Assembly (NCBI GenBank): GCA_903893315.1 | Contig: CAITLU010000008.1 | Span: forward strand, 1 to 64,000 | From: an uncultured bacterium | GTDB taxonomy: Bacteria; Desulfobacterota; Binatia; UBA1149; CAITLU01 | Reading direction: 5' to 3' | Length of the DNA: 64,000 nucleotides | Shown: piece after piece, positions 27,101 through 34,603 of the stretch | Layout: every line of letters begins with the position of its first letter | How positions within the stretch are numbered: position 1 is the stretch's first letter | Notes under the pieces: model-generated | The model's database searches: none | What the model was told of the DNA's origin: nothing | Seen by the model: the letters and a program-made list of their open reading frames with translations, nothing else | Position numbers and translations under genes: made by a program

Positions 27101-27790
27101 GTCTGCGCGTCCGGTGTCTGGCTCCTCGCGGTAGAAGAAGTCGATGGTGTTTCCAGCCGGATCTTCGATGCGCTCGATCAACCACGCGAACGTCTTGTCG
27201 ATCCCGTCGCCGCGTCCCATTCGTGTGCTGCGCCGTGAGCCGAACGTGAACGTGACTCCGCTCTTGTCGACGACGCGCCACAGGTTGCGCTCGGCGCTGA
27301 AGCCGATGCGCGGAAAAGTCGACTCGATCTTCGGACGATAACTGCCGGGCGCGCCGTCGATCGCTTCGAGGTCGATCGAGGCTCCCGGCATCGCCAAGAC
27401 GAATACCTCGGTGTCGTCGTAGCGCGGCGCTCCGTTCCTGAGCGAGCGGTGTATCCTCGCCAGCGGCAGGGTCCAGCCGTATCCGTAGGCGCTGGGACCG
27501 GCGCTGCTCGAGTAGGAAAGCGCAAGCGACGGTGCGACGCCGAGACGGCCCGGCGGAACCTGGATCGGAATCGAAGTCTGCGCGGCGCCGGTGAAGAGGT
27601 CTGCTTCCGGCGCCGATGCCAGCCCGGCCCAGGGACCCGAGGCGTCTCCGGTCTGCGAACCGGTGGCGCTGCCGGGAAGCGCCTGCGCCGAAGCCTTTGC
27701 GATACACAGTAACAGCCAGATCAGCGCCGCGATGATTGCGCCGGCGCTGGGCGCCGACCTTGTCGGTTGCGAAGCACGGCGCAGCTTCAC
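21158..27790 (-). CDS. SpvB/TcdB-type RHS-repeat protein with candidate alpha/beta-hydrolase tip
   Basis: This is a 2210-residue exported protein. After the signal peptide (AALIWLLLCIAKASAQA) come an SpvB-like domain (ADLFTGAAQTSIPIQVP), FG-GAP/VCBS repeats such as DIDGDAIVDYVDL and DLNADGYLDYVD, and a TcdB-middle-like part (LLLSMMNGIGGETLLGYQ). Many YD/RHS repeats and an RHS core (HQDHQGSPRLISD, GFTGHLEERGSNLLFLGSRY) follow, ending NPVLGNDPSG near residue 1899. The last 310 residues are a variable tip with two hydrophobic helices, then LLCNSFGALK with Ser2104, LFDPIVW with Asp2160 and VVHHSRLY with His2192/2193, which could be a hydrolase triad. The GTG at 27790 overlaps the upstream stop as GTGA. 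It is a likely toxin or polymorphic surface protein; Sec export replaces the PAAR route. Confidence 0.88.
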   Translation of the reverse strand: MKLRRASQPTRSAPSAGAIIAALIWLLLCIAKASAQALPGSATGSQTGDASGPWAGLASAPEADLFTGAAQTSIPIQVPPGRLGVAPSLALSYSSSAGPSAYGYGWTLPLARIHRSLRNGAPRYDDTEVFVLAMPGASIDLEAIDGAPGSYRPKIESTFPRIGFSAERNLWRVVDKSGVTFTFGSRRSTRMGRGDGIDKTFAWLIERIEDPAGNTIDFFYREEPDTGRADGLPLRIEYGGNTAQAAPAFARVEFTWQSIGYPSGAAVSMRSGFAERIDSRLTSIETSTQGLAARRYDFSHDVDPRSGDSRLVGVTLTAFADDAAGDVRLPSTVFSYADAVQSGWPTGTSSLEAGKSLVIAGLGPFRSRGKTTSVDTIDIDGDAIVDYVDLRNWPPAVRLGNGHGFSPPRSWQWPAAPKYPEAPQWIRRLDDDGNLESNVFDLSGDGFADIVDSRPQACGTTEGRWCVWLGSSEGFAAQAVTWRAPGARLRTTRKSGTLVVADLVDLNADGYLDYVDSSAFADGIEDGRWMVYWNDGNRFAETPSRFASALPYLARYKDRHMLYGIFDLNADALPDLVVAETGATDTPERWDVYSSWQVYLGDGRGFAAAPNTWPIESDTLKLPNFLTVHADDGSIISDLLDINGDGRPDLVRRNRPADTWRTHISDTCGSRASCASILVQETGVAPAFCCYNILVFINTGSSFSTPVAWTAPADAVRSSYESCPFSAVECLSGWLYNYDLFDFNGDGLVDLVEHAAPGDPPSTWRVYLHPATPSDGLGSSPARPNLLLSMMNGIGGETLLGYQAAATAPDTHIAFPYWTVVRREIRDGIYDGPVAHAWISYRGGLYDVADREMRGFAVVQEVDDIGITRVREFHQDSVRKGRLRRLSVLGRPDCKAADPTDPNDPCSPWQLRLSQHDYVWPDHSPVLLSSESALPFGEGGAVEALRTTTTYNYDDYGNTVQRITSTALAATTTVESEFTAKITTRGGGLPGRYTVNKPLHLRVSEDGRAEPLLERRFEYDWQGTAFGALTKSMTCIAWQAQTCSSWSVRTLTHDAYGNIVTAKSPTAETSTTLYDAAALFPIAARDAAGLLTTSEVDPRTGNVTATVDPAGNSLHSKFDGLGRLLRTWGPGTSAESPLGTNQYAPGSLGEGPPRIVAHRAGSAPSATFFDGLGRGVATKTLRATDDGTAAEVSGLQRYNTNGTIARRAMPLRGASLDAGVLDVTFDDAEAWIEMLYDSQGRPVETIYPDATRTRIDRSAPGIAVSYDANISSRVQPGLATGAGAHAGALEQSDARAADRQGAVTIELFDGLGRRLERDVCSAAPTASARYDCPPGSLEKRESWFYDGLGRVVATQQHALGKAAGDSLTRIEYDGLGNRTSVASGDAGIWSFEHDQAGRLTATIRPDGVRIVSTYDHSGRLLRHRGPATVSSFRYWTSGDGLGKVRRISTRTRSARVNREFNYDGRGRLTDEAWLIVVRGGSTERWTARYHYDDLDRRTAIEYPTEEREASEVVETGFNEFGDAVSLTSSRATYVAGAAYDLHGRLSRIDYGNGVGDRMSYEPWSNADATNGRLRCLRTTAAGAPGSACEVNDGDPEAAWYRNYDANGNLLEIADLAHSSAEQLYDGRTYSYDAMGHLEQANYGDGVSESFAFDPLGNLLRKGGARLTYADPSSPSRLSSLSRDGAASATFTSEFDANGSRVRSGDTHYDYDDMLRLAGVSVAGQPLAAFGYDDSGHRIYRYDAETDSFRYEFGDLVAIEGDNIDRMFYFGDRLVAVDRVQRSHPHGSGAPATLRRLFLHQDHQGSPRLISDGDGRIVEHARFGAFGERRSTFDADGRPSAQPRSDFGFTGHLEERGSNLLFLGSRYYDPETGSFLTIDPAFQFASPYAYSDGNPVLGNDPSGAFFGVTAIEVVIALTGTATFIDSLVQTGDLGHSLTAGIAAGFSVYASQQLSAAIARPLAQVAPTWALQAASVASEGFQIHQAVTAIDEGQVAGGVVSIGLLAGSLVGIENANDPGPDGTRDERYARNGIVDRGVEGGTRIIEVNGICATRPGCASNFFTAMRENLSVLFGNQPGCVNGCAEVQEATRQALGKPEPVRLLCNSFGALKCARALQELEMAAKNDVSLSSGLGRVTAQLSGAPLLRPPTLKGVTYQANLFDPIVWVGTLYSVPLRSDVVLGTNWWLPLPLVVHHSRLYEKPVAELLGNLGE

Positions 27791-28083
27791 GGCCTGGCCT
27801 CGTCGGGAGCAGGGCAGGGCAGCCACCACCAGGGCGGCTCGCCGTCGCCCGCCGAGGTCGCGCTTTGCGGCGCAGCGTCGGCGCGGCGGCGATCGGAGGC
27901 GAGGCGGTCGAGGCGCACGCGGACATCGGGCATCCATCCGCCGGCGTCCCTGGTTGGAGGTAGTCGCAGCGCGCCAGGTTCCTGCGCGCAGGCCGTGTCC
28001 ACGAAGGCCGCACTCGCGGCGAGCCAGGTTGCGGCGAACAGAATTGCGGCGGGCGGAACGTGCTTCTTTGTGCGCACGAGCAT
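27787..28083 (-). CDS. Small exported protein preceding the RHS gene
   Basis: This 98-residue protein has a clear signal peptide: basic MLVRTKKH, hydrophobic core AAILFAATWLAASAAF, and probable cleavage after DTACA. The mature part is about 65 residues, rich in Arg, Pro and Trp (EPPWWWLPCPAP), with no recognised domain. It is supported by an excellent ribosome site (GAGGAGG at 28090-28096, six bases before the ATG) and by the GTGA overlap of its stop with the RHS start. The coupling suggests co-production with the RHS protein. Its role is unknown; a chaperone or secretion aid is only a guess. Confidence 0.72.
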   Translation of the reverse strand: MLVRTKKHVPPAAILFAATWLAASAAFVDTACAQEPGALRLPPTRDAGGWMPDVRVRLDRLASDRRRADAAPQSATSAGDGEPPWWWLPCPAPDEARP

Positions 28084-28240
28084 CGGCGGCCTCCTCGGCC
28101 GTGAACCCGCAAGGCTCGCGGCCGAGGAGACCGATGCGCGTGAAAGCGCCTTCTCTCAATGGCGCCGGTGTAATCGACGCGCTTTCAGTACCGAGGTGTG
28201 ATGGGGCGACGAATCGAGCCGCGCCGCCGCGAAGCTGTGT

Positions 28241-29869
28241 CTATCCTCTGTCCTGGCGGCGCCAGCGCTCGATCGTCTCTTCGACCAATCCGTTCACGGC
28301 GGTGTCGCTGCGCCACGAAGACGAAAATGCCGCCGAGGCGCTGCGCGGTCTTTGTTCAGGCGGCAGCGTGTCCATGCTCAGGCGCACCGGGACGTTGACG
28401 CCTTCGCCGACCACGATGGCTTCCTGGGTGCGCAGGGCCGGCAGCGAATTGACCAGCGCCGCCGCGCTGTCGGGCAATGCGCTGGATACGTAGTCTTGGT
28501 CAGGTTCGTTGCTCATACGCAGCGCGAACATGGTGTTGCATTGCGAAAGCACGTCCGGCGACAGTTCCGACGGACGCTGAGTCACCAGACACAGCGACAC
28601 GCCGTACTTGCGGCCTTCCTTTGCGATGCGGCCGATGGCTTTGCGCGCGGAAGCGAAAGCCGCGTCGGATTTAGGCACGTAGCGGTGAGCTTCCTCGCAC
28701 ACCAGCAGTATCGGCACCGATTTGGCGCGGTCGCACCACAGTGCGAAATCGAAAATCGTGCGAAACAGCATCGAGACCACCACGTCGACGATTTCCGAGG
28801 GCACGCCCGATACGTTGATGATGGTTATGGGTTTGCCGTCGACCGGAATGCGCAGCACGCGGGACAGGATCTTGGCCATGTTGTCGGAGACGAACATGCC
28901 GGAGAACATGAAGCCAAAACGTGCGTCGGAACTCAGCGTCTCGATGCGGTCCTTGATGCGCATGTACGGAACCGCCGTCTCGGGCTTGTCCAGGCGGCCC
29001 ATCTGACGATCAAGGTACTGAACCAGCGTGGCAATGCGGTATGGGACCGGCGTGTCGACCGTGATGTAGGAGGCGTCGCGTCCTTCGCCGACGTAGCGGC
29101 GCTTGGCTTCCAGGATCGCGCCTTTGAGTATTCCCACTTCCACTTCGCGAGACATCGCTCCGCGGCCTATCAGTACTTCCACCGTCTCTTCGAAGTTGAG
29201 CAGCCAGTACGGCAGTTCCAGGTTTTGCGGAGAGACTACCTCGGCGCGGTCGCCGAAAGCGTTCGAGTACTCGTTGTGAGGATCGAGGAGGACGACGTGT
29301 CCACTGGGGTGCTGGTCGAGGATCGCGTGGAGTATCAGCGCGACGGTGCACGACTTGCCAGAGCCGGAAGTTCCGAGCACGGCGAAGTGCTTGCCCAGCA
29401 GTTGGTCGATGCTGACGAAGGCGGGCAGCGTGCGGTCCTGGTGGATGCTGCCGATGCGCACGTTGGACGCGGTCGGCCGCGCGTAGACGCGGCCGAGGTC
29501 GTCGCGTGTGGCCGCGTAGACTTCGGCGCCGAGGCTCGGATAAACCGAGACGCCGCGCTGGAAGGCGGTCTCTCGCCCGCTTTCCGGATCGCGCATCGCT
29601 TCACCGAGCAGTTCCATTTCGAGAAAACTTTTCTCGTCCGTGCCGGGGGGAAAGGAAGGGTTCTCGGTGCGCAGGCTGCTGATCATGCCGAACACCATCG
29701 AGTCCTTGGTGGGAATGCGGGCGATGGATCCCACCTGCACGTTCGACGGTTCCGAGGCCGAGGTTCCCTCGCCGGCGCCACCGACCTCGCTCAGGATCAC
29801 CGACACGCGCGAACCGGATACTGAAACTACCAAGCCGATCTTGTGCGCCGCTTGTTGCGGTTCGTCCAC
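28241..29869 (-). CDS. HerA/DUF87-type ATP-binding protein
   Basis: The 542-residue protein has an N-terminal HAS-barrel-like beta domain (IGLVVSVSGSRVSVIL). The FtsK/HerA ATPase core follows: Walker A FAVLGTSGSGKS at residues 162-173, Walker B PILLVCEEAHRYVP near 395, and the sensor-like CLVTQRPSELSPDVLSQCNT. HerA forms hexameric DNA-translocating rings and usually pairs with NurA nuclease in repair or defence. No NurA, SIR2 or DUF4297 partner is encoded in the window. The GTG start has GAGGAGA eight bases upstream. It lies between the upstream TPR lipoprotein (188-base gap) and the small exported protein (157-base gap), all on one strand, so membership in one transcript is possible but unproven. 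Confidence 0.86.
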   Translation of the reverse strand: MDEPQQAAHKIGLVVSVSGSRVSVILSEVGGAGEGTSASEPSNVQVGSIARIPTKDSMVFGMISSLRTENPSFPPGTDEKSFLEMELLGEAMRDPESGRETAFQRGVSVYPSLGAEVYAATRDDLGRVYARPTASNVRIGSIHQDRTLPAFVSIDQLLGKHFAVLGTSGSGKSCTVALILHAILDQHPSGHVVLLDPHNEYSNAFGDRAEVVSPQNLELPYWLLNFEETVEVLIGRGAMSREVEVGILKGAILEAKRRYVGEGRDASYITVDTPVPYRIATLVQYLDRQMGRLDKPETAVPYMRIKDRIETLSSDARFGFMFSGMFVSDNMAKILSRVLRIPVDGKPITIINVSGVPSEIVDVVVSMLFRTIFDFALWCDRAKSVPILLVCEEAHRYVPKSDAAFASARKAIGRIAKEGRKYGVSLCLVTQRPSELSPDVLSQCNTMFALRMSNEPDQDYVSSALPDSAAALVNSLPALRTQEAIVVGEGVNVPVRLSMDTLPPEQRPRSASAAFSSSWRSDTAVNGLVEETIERWRRQDRG

Positions 29870-30057
29870 GTGCCTTCTCCTCTTGGCGATTCGAGCGGGG
29901 TCTCACCCGGAACAGGACGGCGAGCGCTCACACTACGCATCACCGTGATCGTCGTTCCCCGCTCGAAGTCGGCGGCACTGTTACACGACCTGTCGCCGGC
30001 TGCACACGCGATCGGCACGGTGATCGCCGTGCTACGTTCTCGGGAATTTGCCGGCGC

Positions 30058-31629
30058 TCAGAATTCAGGCGCGATGGTCGGGTGACGAGACCATATCACG
30101 CGAGCCTCGGCTTCGAGGCTCTGCGAGCGTTCGACCTCGTTCTTGAGCAGGTAGACGTAGGCCAGGTTGCGCAAGGCCCAGGCGTAGTCGGGGTGGTCGT
30201 TGCCGCGCGCGGCCTCGACTGCGTCGAGATAGCGTACCGAAAATTCTTCGGCCTTGGCGATGTCGCGCACCTCACGGAAGCTGGTGGCCAGGCCTGAGAT
30301 GGTGTCGAGACGAAGTGCATCGCGCGCGTCGAGTTGCGCTTCGGCGAGTTCCAACGCTTTCCGGCCGAAGTCGATCGCTTCGCCGTAGTGGTCCGCCGCG
30401 CGGTCGATCTGCACCAGCGCCTCCAGGATGTCGAGGTAGTCGCGTACCGTGCGGCGCCGCGTTGTCACCGACAGTGAAGGCCACAGCGCTTCCATGCGCG
30501 TCAGCGCCTGCCGGTAATATTCTTCGGCGTGCGTGTAGTCGCCGCGCTTGAAGTAGACGTAGCCGACCGCTTCCTGGGCCAGCGCCAGTTCCGGTCCTTC
30601 GCGGCCTGCGGTGATGATAGCGTTGAGCGCTTCCATGGCCTTCGGGCCTACTTCGTCGTCGATTTCCCACAGCTTTCTTTCGTAGGTCGTGGCTGCAGCT
30701 GCGCCGTCCGGATTGCCGAGTTTGTACTGAGTGGGGCCTTGTTCGTCGAGGCCGGTGGGTGCGGTAAACGGTGCGTGGCGTGCACGAACGCGCAGGAATG
30801 CACGACCGAACGGGCTCTCGAGTCCCGCATCGAGCGCTCGGCGATGTTCGGCGAACGCGTCGTCGCGAAATGTCTTCCAGATGTCGAACGAACGCGCGTA
30901 AAGCGGACCGCACAATTCGTACTGGCCCTGACGGCAGTAGAACGACGCGGCATCGGCCAGTACGTCGGCCAGTCGAAGATCGTAGACGCCGTTGTGGCTC
31001 TGCACGTCGGCGACGCGTCCGAGTACCAGCGGTTCGGCGTCGGCATAGCGGCCGGTGGCCAGCATGATGCGCACGAGGCCCGCACGTTCGCTTTCGCACG
31101 CGTCGTCTTCGGCCAGAGCCGCGTCGGCCAGGCACAGAGTTCGCGCCGCTTGCAGGTGTGTCACGGCGTCTTCGTCGCGGCCGGCATCTTCGTAGGCTTC
31201 GGCTATGCGGTAGTGGATCGAGCGCTGGGAAGTGAGCTGGGAAAGCGGGCCGCCGGCCTGCGCTGCGGCAAGCGCACGCGCCGCGTCGTGTTCGGCTTCC
31301 GGATAGAGTTGCTGGCGGATTCGCAGGCGCGCTGCGATGGCGAACAACTCGGCGGTTTCCGGGTCCGGCGCGGCCGGCGGATCGGGCCGCGCCGAGATGG
31401 CTTCGGCCAGAATCTGTTCGGTGGTGCCGAAGTCGTCGGCGGCAAGAGCCCGCGTTGCTGCCTCGGCCGGTCTTTCCTTGAGCGCCTCGGCGTCAGGGCC
31501 GTGCAGGGGCTGGATGAACGGCGGACAGCCGCTCAGGCCCGAGGCGAGCGCGAGCGCGGCTGCCGCAGACAAGAACCCGCGCAGAACTGCGCAACGCAAC
31601 CTGCGGGCTTTGCTCCCTCCCTCGTTCAC
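30058..31629 (-). CDS. TPR-repeat lipoprotein, paralogue of the one at 19557-21161
   Basis: This 523-residue protein has a lipoprotein signal with a basic N-terminus, FLSAAAALALASGLSGC as core and lipobox, then PPFIQP. TPR-like helical pairs follow, including RIAEAYEDAGRDEDAVTHLQ, AVGYVYFKRGDYTHAEEYY and DYAWALRNLAYVYLLKNEV. The last motif matches the equivalent C-terminal region of the other TPR lipoprotein, and both have about 525 residues. The GTG at 31629 is chosen because the signal peptide starts there and GAGG lies upstream; the ATG 66 bases upstream gives a poor N-terminus. It may be a periplasm-facing scaffold at the inner or outer membrane. The function is unknown. Confidence 0.82.
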   Translation of the reverse strand: MNEGGSKARRLRCAVLRGFLSAAAALALASGLSGCPPFIQPLHGPDAEALKERPAEAATRALAADDFGTTEQILAEAISARPDPPAAPDPETAELFAIAARLRIRQQLYPEAEHDAARALAAAQAGGPLSQLTSQRSIHYRIAEAYEDAGRDEDAVTHLQAARTLCLADAALAEDDACESERAGLVRIMLATGRYADAEPLVLGRVADVQSHNGVYDLRLADVLADAASFYCRQGQYELCGPLYARSFDIWKTFRDDAFAEHRRALDAGLESPFGRAFLRVRARHAPFTAPTGLDEQGPTQYKLGNPDGAAAATTYERKLWEIDDEVGPKAMEALNAIITAGREGPELALAQEAVGYVYFKRGDYTHAEEYYRQALTRMEALWPSLSVTTRRRTVRDYLDILEALVQIDRAADHYGEAIDFGRKALELAEAQLDARDALRLDTISGLATSFREVRDIAKAEEFSVRYLDAVEAARGNDHPDYAWALRNLAYVYLLKNEVERSQSLEAEARVIWSRHPTIAPEF

Positions 31630-31790
31630 CGTACCTCGTCTTGCATTGCCCCGGTCGCCCGCTGCTGCGGACTTCCCCCACGCTTCTTTACCCACGGGCG
31701 ACGCCGGTCGCCACCGGTGCCGCCCGTGCGGTAGCGGCTCGGCGTGAGTGAGAACTGGTCGGCGGGGCGTGTTCGGGGAAAGATACTGGC

Positions 31791-32843
31791 ATGGCGGCGG
31801 TTATCGACAAGACCTCGGTCAAACGCGTGTTGGTCGTGCGCCTCGGTGCGATCGGCGACTGCCTGCGGGTGCTCCCGGCGCTGGCGCGTTTGCGAGCGCA
31901 ACTGCCGCAGGCCGAGATCGGCTGGCTGGTTGAGCAGTGGGCGGCGCCGGTCCTGGAAGGGCACCCCGCGATAGCAAGGCTCCACCTTCTGGACCGGCGC
32001 CGTCTCGGTGGCGGCCCAGTCGCGGCACTGGCCGAGTTTCGGCGCATGCGAACCCAACTTCGCGAGGCCCGCTACGATGTCGCGATCGACTTCCACGCGC
32101 GGCTCAAGAGCGGAATCTTCACCTTGGTGAGCGCTGCCCCGCTTCGCATCGGCTTTGATCGGCGTGCCGGCAGCGAGTGCAATCATCTTTTCACTACGAC
32201 TCATGTAACTCTCGATGATCCATGGGAAAGCCGCGTTACGCGCAACCTGCGACTGCTGGCGCCCCTGGACCTTTCGACAAACTATGACGCGACCGCACGC
32301 GGACTGTGGCTGGACCCCGCCGCGGTTGCCGCTGCGGCCGTCTGGCATACCGGCGCCGGACTGCCGCCGATAGCGGTGTTCCCCGGTAGCAGTCTCCACC
32401 GGCGCGCTGATCGCTGGCCGGTCTCGCGCTGGCAGCAGACGCTCGCGGCTCTTGGCGAGGCCGGTCATGCCAGCGTGGTGCTGTGGGGGCCGAGCGAGAT
32501 GGAGGTGGCTGCCGAGATCGCGGCCGGCGCCGGTGCGCATTGCACGCTGGCACCGCCGACGACGCTGCGCGGGATGATGGCGCTGCTCGGTCGCTTTCGC
32601 GTCTATCTCGGATCGAACACCGCGGCCCTGCACATGGCGTGGATGCAGGACGTCTCCTGCGTGGTGCTGATCGGCGGGCGCCCCTCGCGCACCGACGCGC
32701 CGCCGGCGCCGGCGCTTTCGGTGATGTTGAGGGCAGGGGAAGAACCTCGCGCCAAGCTCCACGGCGCCGCCGCGAGAAAGGCGATGGAAGACATCGAACC
32801 GCGCGACGTCGTGCGTGCGGTGGAGAGCCTGCTCGGACGATGA
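31791..32843 (+). CDS. Glycosyltransferase family 9 (heptosyltransferase-like)
   Basis: This 350-residue protein opens with KRVLVVRLGAIGDCLRVLPAL, the standard GT9 N-terminal strand and loop (RxGxxGD). The middle has DVAIDFHARLKSG, and the C-terminal Rossmann half has IAVFPGSSLHRRADRWP and YLGSNTAALHMAW, which form the donor site. GT9 enzymes add heptose or related sugars to lipopolysaccharide core at the inner membrane face. Whether the donor is ADP-heptose cannot be told. A DUF4254 gene follows after 101 bases; that pairing is known in other bacteria. The start ATG 31791 has only a weak GGGGAAAG ribosome site. Confidence 0.87.
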   Translation: MAAVIDKTSVKRVLVVRLGAIGDCLRVLPALARLRAQLPQAEIGWLVEQWAAPVLEGHPAIARLHLLDRRRLGGGPVAALAEFRRMRTQLREARYDVAIDFHARLKSGIFTLVSAAPLRIGFDRRAGSECNHLFTTTHVTLDDPWESRVTRNLRLLAPLDLSTNYDATARGLWLDPAAVAAAAVWHTGAGLPPIAVFPGSSLHRRADRWPVSRWQQTLAALGEAGHASVVLWGPSEMEVAAEIAAGAGAHCTLAPPTTLRGMMALLGRFRVYLGSNTAALHMAWMQDVSCVVLIGGRPSRTDAPPAPALSVMLRAGEEPRAKLHGAAARKAMEDIEPRDVVRAVESLLGR

Positions 32844-32944
32844 CGCGGCGCCGCTGCCGCTCCATCCGTCGCGTACGAAGCGGCGCGCGGCTTTGCGCGA
32901 TGGCTCGCGCCGGTCTTCGCGGCTAGATTGCGCGCCTCGTCGCC

Positions 32945-33613
32945 ATGGCTTTCTTCGCAATCGATCTCGCCCTTGTTCACGACCAGGCGCTTTCGGCCTG
33001 GGCCGTCGCCGAGACGCCGCTCTTCGAGGATGTGCCGCCGGCGCCGGTTGCCGGCGCGGCCGCCGAGCGCGAAGGCGGCGAGGCGAGCCTGCGACTGCTT
33101 GTCGACGCGCAGCATCGCGCCAACTTCGTCATCTGGCGGCTGGAGGACGAGGCGCGCCGCCGGGATGTCTCCGACGCCTACGTTGCGTCGCTCAAGCGCT
33201 CGATTGATCCGTGGAACCAGCGCCGCAACGACCTGATGGAGCGGATTGACGAGGCCGTCCTGGCGGCTCTGTCGGGCGCCGATCTCTCGCACGCGCAGCC
33301 TCATTCCGAAACCGCCGCGATGATGGTCGACAGACTGTCGATCCTTGCGCTCAAGATCCGCAACATGGAGCGTGTCGGGGCCTTCGCGAAGAAGCATGTC
33401 ATTGCCGAGGAATGTCGAGCCAAGGCACTGATACTGCGAGAACAACGTGAAGATCTCGGTTGTTGCCTGGAAGGCCTCGTCGAAGACTTCAGGGCGGGCC
33501 GACGCTTCTTCAAGAGGTACCACCAGTACAAGGCTTACAACGACCCGGACCTCAACCCGGCGCTGAGTCCGGTCCCAGGCCCGGGCCCAACAGGAGTGAT
33601 CCTCGATGACTGA
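32945..33613 (+). CDS. DUF4254 family protein
   Basis: This is a 222-residue soluble helical protein. The RLLVDAQHRANFVIWRLEDEAR and YVASLKRSIDPWNQRRNDLME segments fit the DUF4254 pattern of unknown function that occurs beside GT9 glycosyltransferases; family assignment is by memory of that pattern. No catalytic motif stands out. The conserved H-R-N-F-W-E-D cluster near residues 58-70 may be functional. The gene is on the same strand as the GT9 gene and overlaps the next gene (epoxide-hydrolase-like) by eight bases, so the three are likely one operon. A role in cell-surface glycan assembly is inferred from context only. Confidence 0.72.
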   Translation: MAFFAIDLALVHDQALSAWAVAETPLFEDVPPAPVAGAAAEREGGEASLRLLVDAQHRANFVIWRLEDEARRRDVSDAYVASLKRSIDPWNQRRNDLMERIDEAVLAALSGADLSHAQPHSETAAMMVDRLSILALKIRNMERVGAFAKKHVIAEECRAKALILREQREDLGCCLEGLVEDFRAGRRFFKRYHQYKAYNDPDLNPALSPVPGPGPTGVILDD

Positions 33614-34496
33614 ACCCAGGACGATCGAAGTGGAGGCCAACGGCCTGCGTTTTGTCGCGCTCGAGCAGGGGCCGGCCAACGGCCAGCTGTTGCTGTGCCT
33701 GCACGGCTTCCCCGACAACGCGCAGACCTTCAAGCATCAGATGCCGGTGCTGGCGCAGGCCGGCTACCGCGTGGTGGCGCCGTACATGCGCGGCTATGCG
33801 CCGAGCGCGCCGGCGCCCGCCGGCGTCTACCAGACCGCGGCGCTGGCCCGCGATGCGATCGGTTTGATCGACGCGCTCGGTGGCGGCGGCAGGGCGGTGA
33901 TATTCGGTCACGACTGGGGCGCGATGGCGGCCTATGGCGCGGCCGTGCTGGCTCCTGAGAAAGTCGATTGTTTGATTGCCGCGGCGGTGCCTTACGGCCC
34001 GAAGCTGATGACGGCGTTGACCGAGAACTACGCCCAGCAGAAACGCTCCTGGTATATGTTCTTCTTCCAGGGGCCGATCGCCGAAATGGCGGTGGCCGCA
34101 AACGACCTGCGCTTTATCCGCAATCTATGGAAGGACTGGTCGCCGAGCTGGAACATTCCGGAGGCCGACATCGCTCCGGTGCTGGCCACGCTTGCCCGCC
34201 CCGGAGTCCTGGAGGCCGCGCTCGGTTACTACCGCTCGCTGTTCAACCCGGCTTTGCAGGACCCGGCTCTGATGGGCGATCAGATGCGGATCGGATCGGC
34301 ACCGGTGCTGGTTCCGACCCTCTACCTGCACGGCAGCGAAGACGGCTGCATGGGGCTGGAGATGACCGAGGAGATGGAGAGCGCCTTTGCGGCGGGCCTG
34401 AAAAAGGTCGTGGTCGATGCCACCGGACACTTCGTGCATCTCGAGAAGCCGGCGGCCGTAAATGACCAGATTTTAAGGTTTCTTGGGAGACTGTGA
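33606..34496 (+). CDS. Alpha/beta hydrolase, epoxide-hydrolase-like
   Basis: The 296-residue protein has the HGFPDN oxyanion motif near residue 33 and the nucleophile elbow GHDWGA with Asp103. An Asp nucleophile is typical of epoxide hydrolases and haloalkane dehalogenases rather than esterases. A cap region carries Tyr residues (YYRSLFN). VPTLYLHGSEDGCMG holds the acid region and VDATGHFVHLEKP the catalytic His. It hydrolyses an epoxide or similar small substrate in the cytoplasm; the real substrate is unknown. The ATG overlaps the DUF4254 stop by eight bases, suggesting translational coupling. Confidence 0.88.
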   Translation: MTEPRTIEVEANGLRFVALEQGPANGQLLLCLHGFPDNAQTFKHQMPVLAQAGYRVVAPYMRGYAPSAPAPAGVYQTAALARDAIGLIDALGGGGRAVIFGHDWGAMAAYGAAVLAPEKVDCLIAAAVPYGPKLMTALTENYAQQKRSWYMFFFQGPIAEMAVAANDLRFIRNLWKDWSPSWNIPEADIAPVLATLARPGVLEAALGYYRSLFNPALQDPALMGDQMRIGSAPVLVPTLYLHGSEDGCMGLEMTEEMESAFAAGLKKVVVDATGHFVHLEKPAAVNDQILRFLGRL

Positions 34497-34510
34497 GGGC
34501 GGAGTAAGGA

Positions 34511-34603
34511 GGGCCCGGAGTTCCTTCCGATTGCGAGTCGGTCGGGGTTTGTCTGCCTTGCGGTCGGCGGCTGAACAAACGTTGAGAAGGAAGTTCCGGG
34601 CCC
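34511..34603. repeat. Long imperfect inverted repeat in the hydrolase-rph gap
   Basis: The left arm at 34511-34527 and the right arm at 34586-34603 are near-perfect complements (GGGCCCGGA then TTCCTTC against GAAGGAA then TCCGGGCCC), with one base difference in length. The 58-base loop could itself fold. A third GGGCCC lies at 34624. It may be a terminator-like structure for the upstream operon or a dispersed repeat. No T-run follows. Confidence 0.6.

Noticed and set aside
26967..28112. Alternative 381-codon minus-strand frame over the RHS N-terminus
   Set aside because: It is Arg-rich and lacks domains. The overlapping RHS frame and the small exported gene have ribosome sites, signal peptides and coupled start/stop codons.
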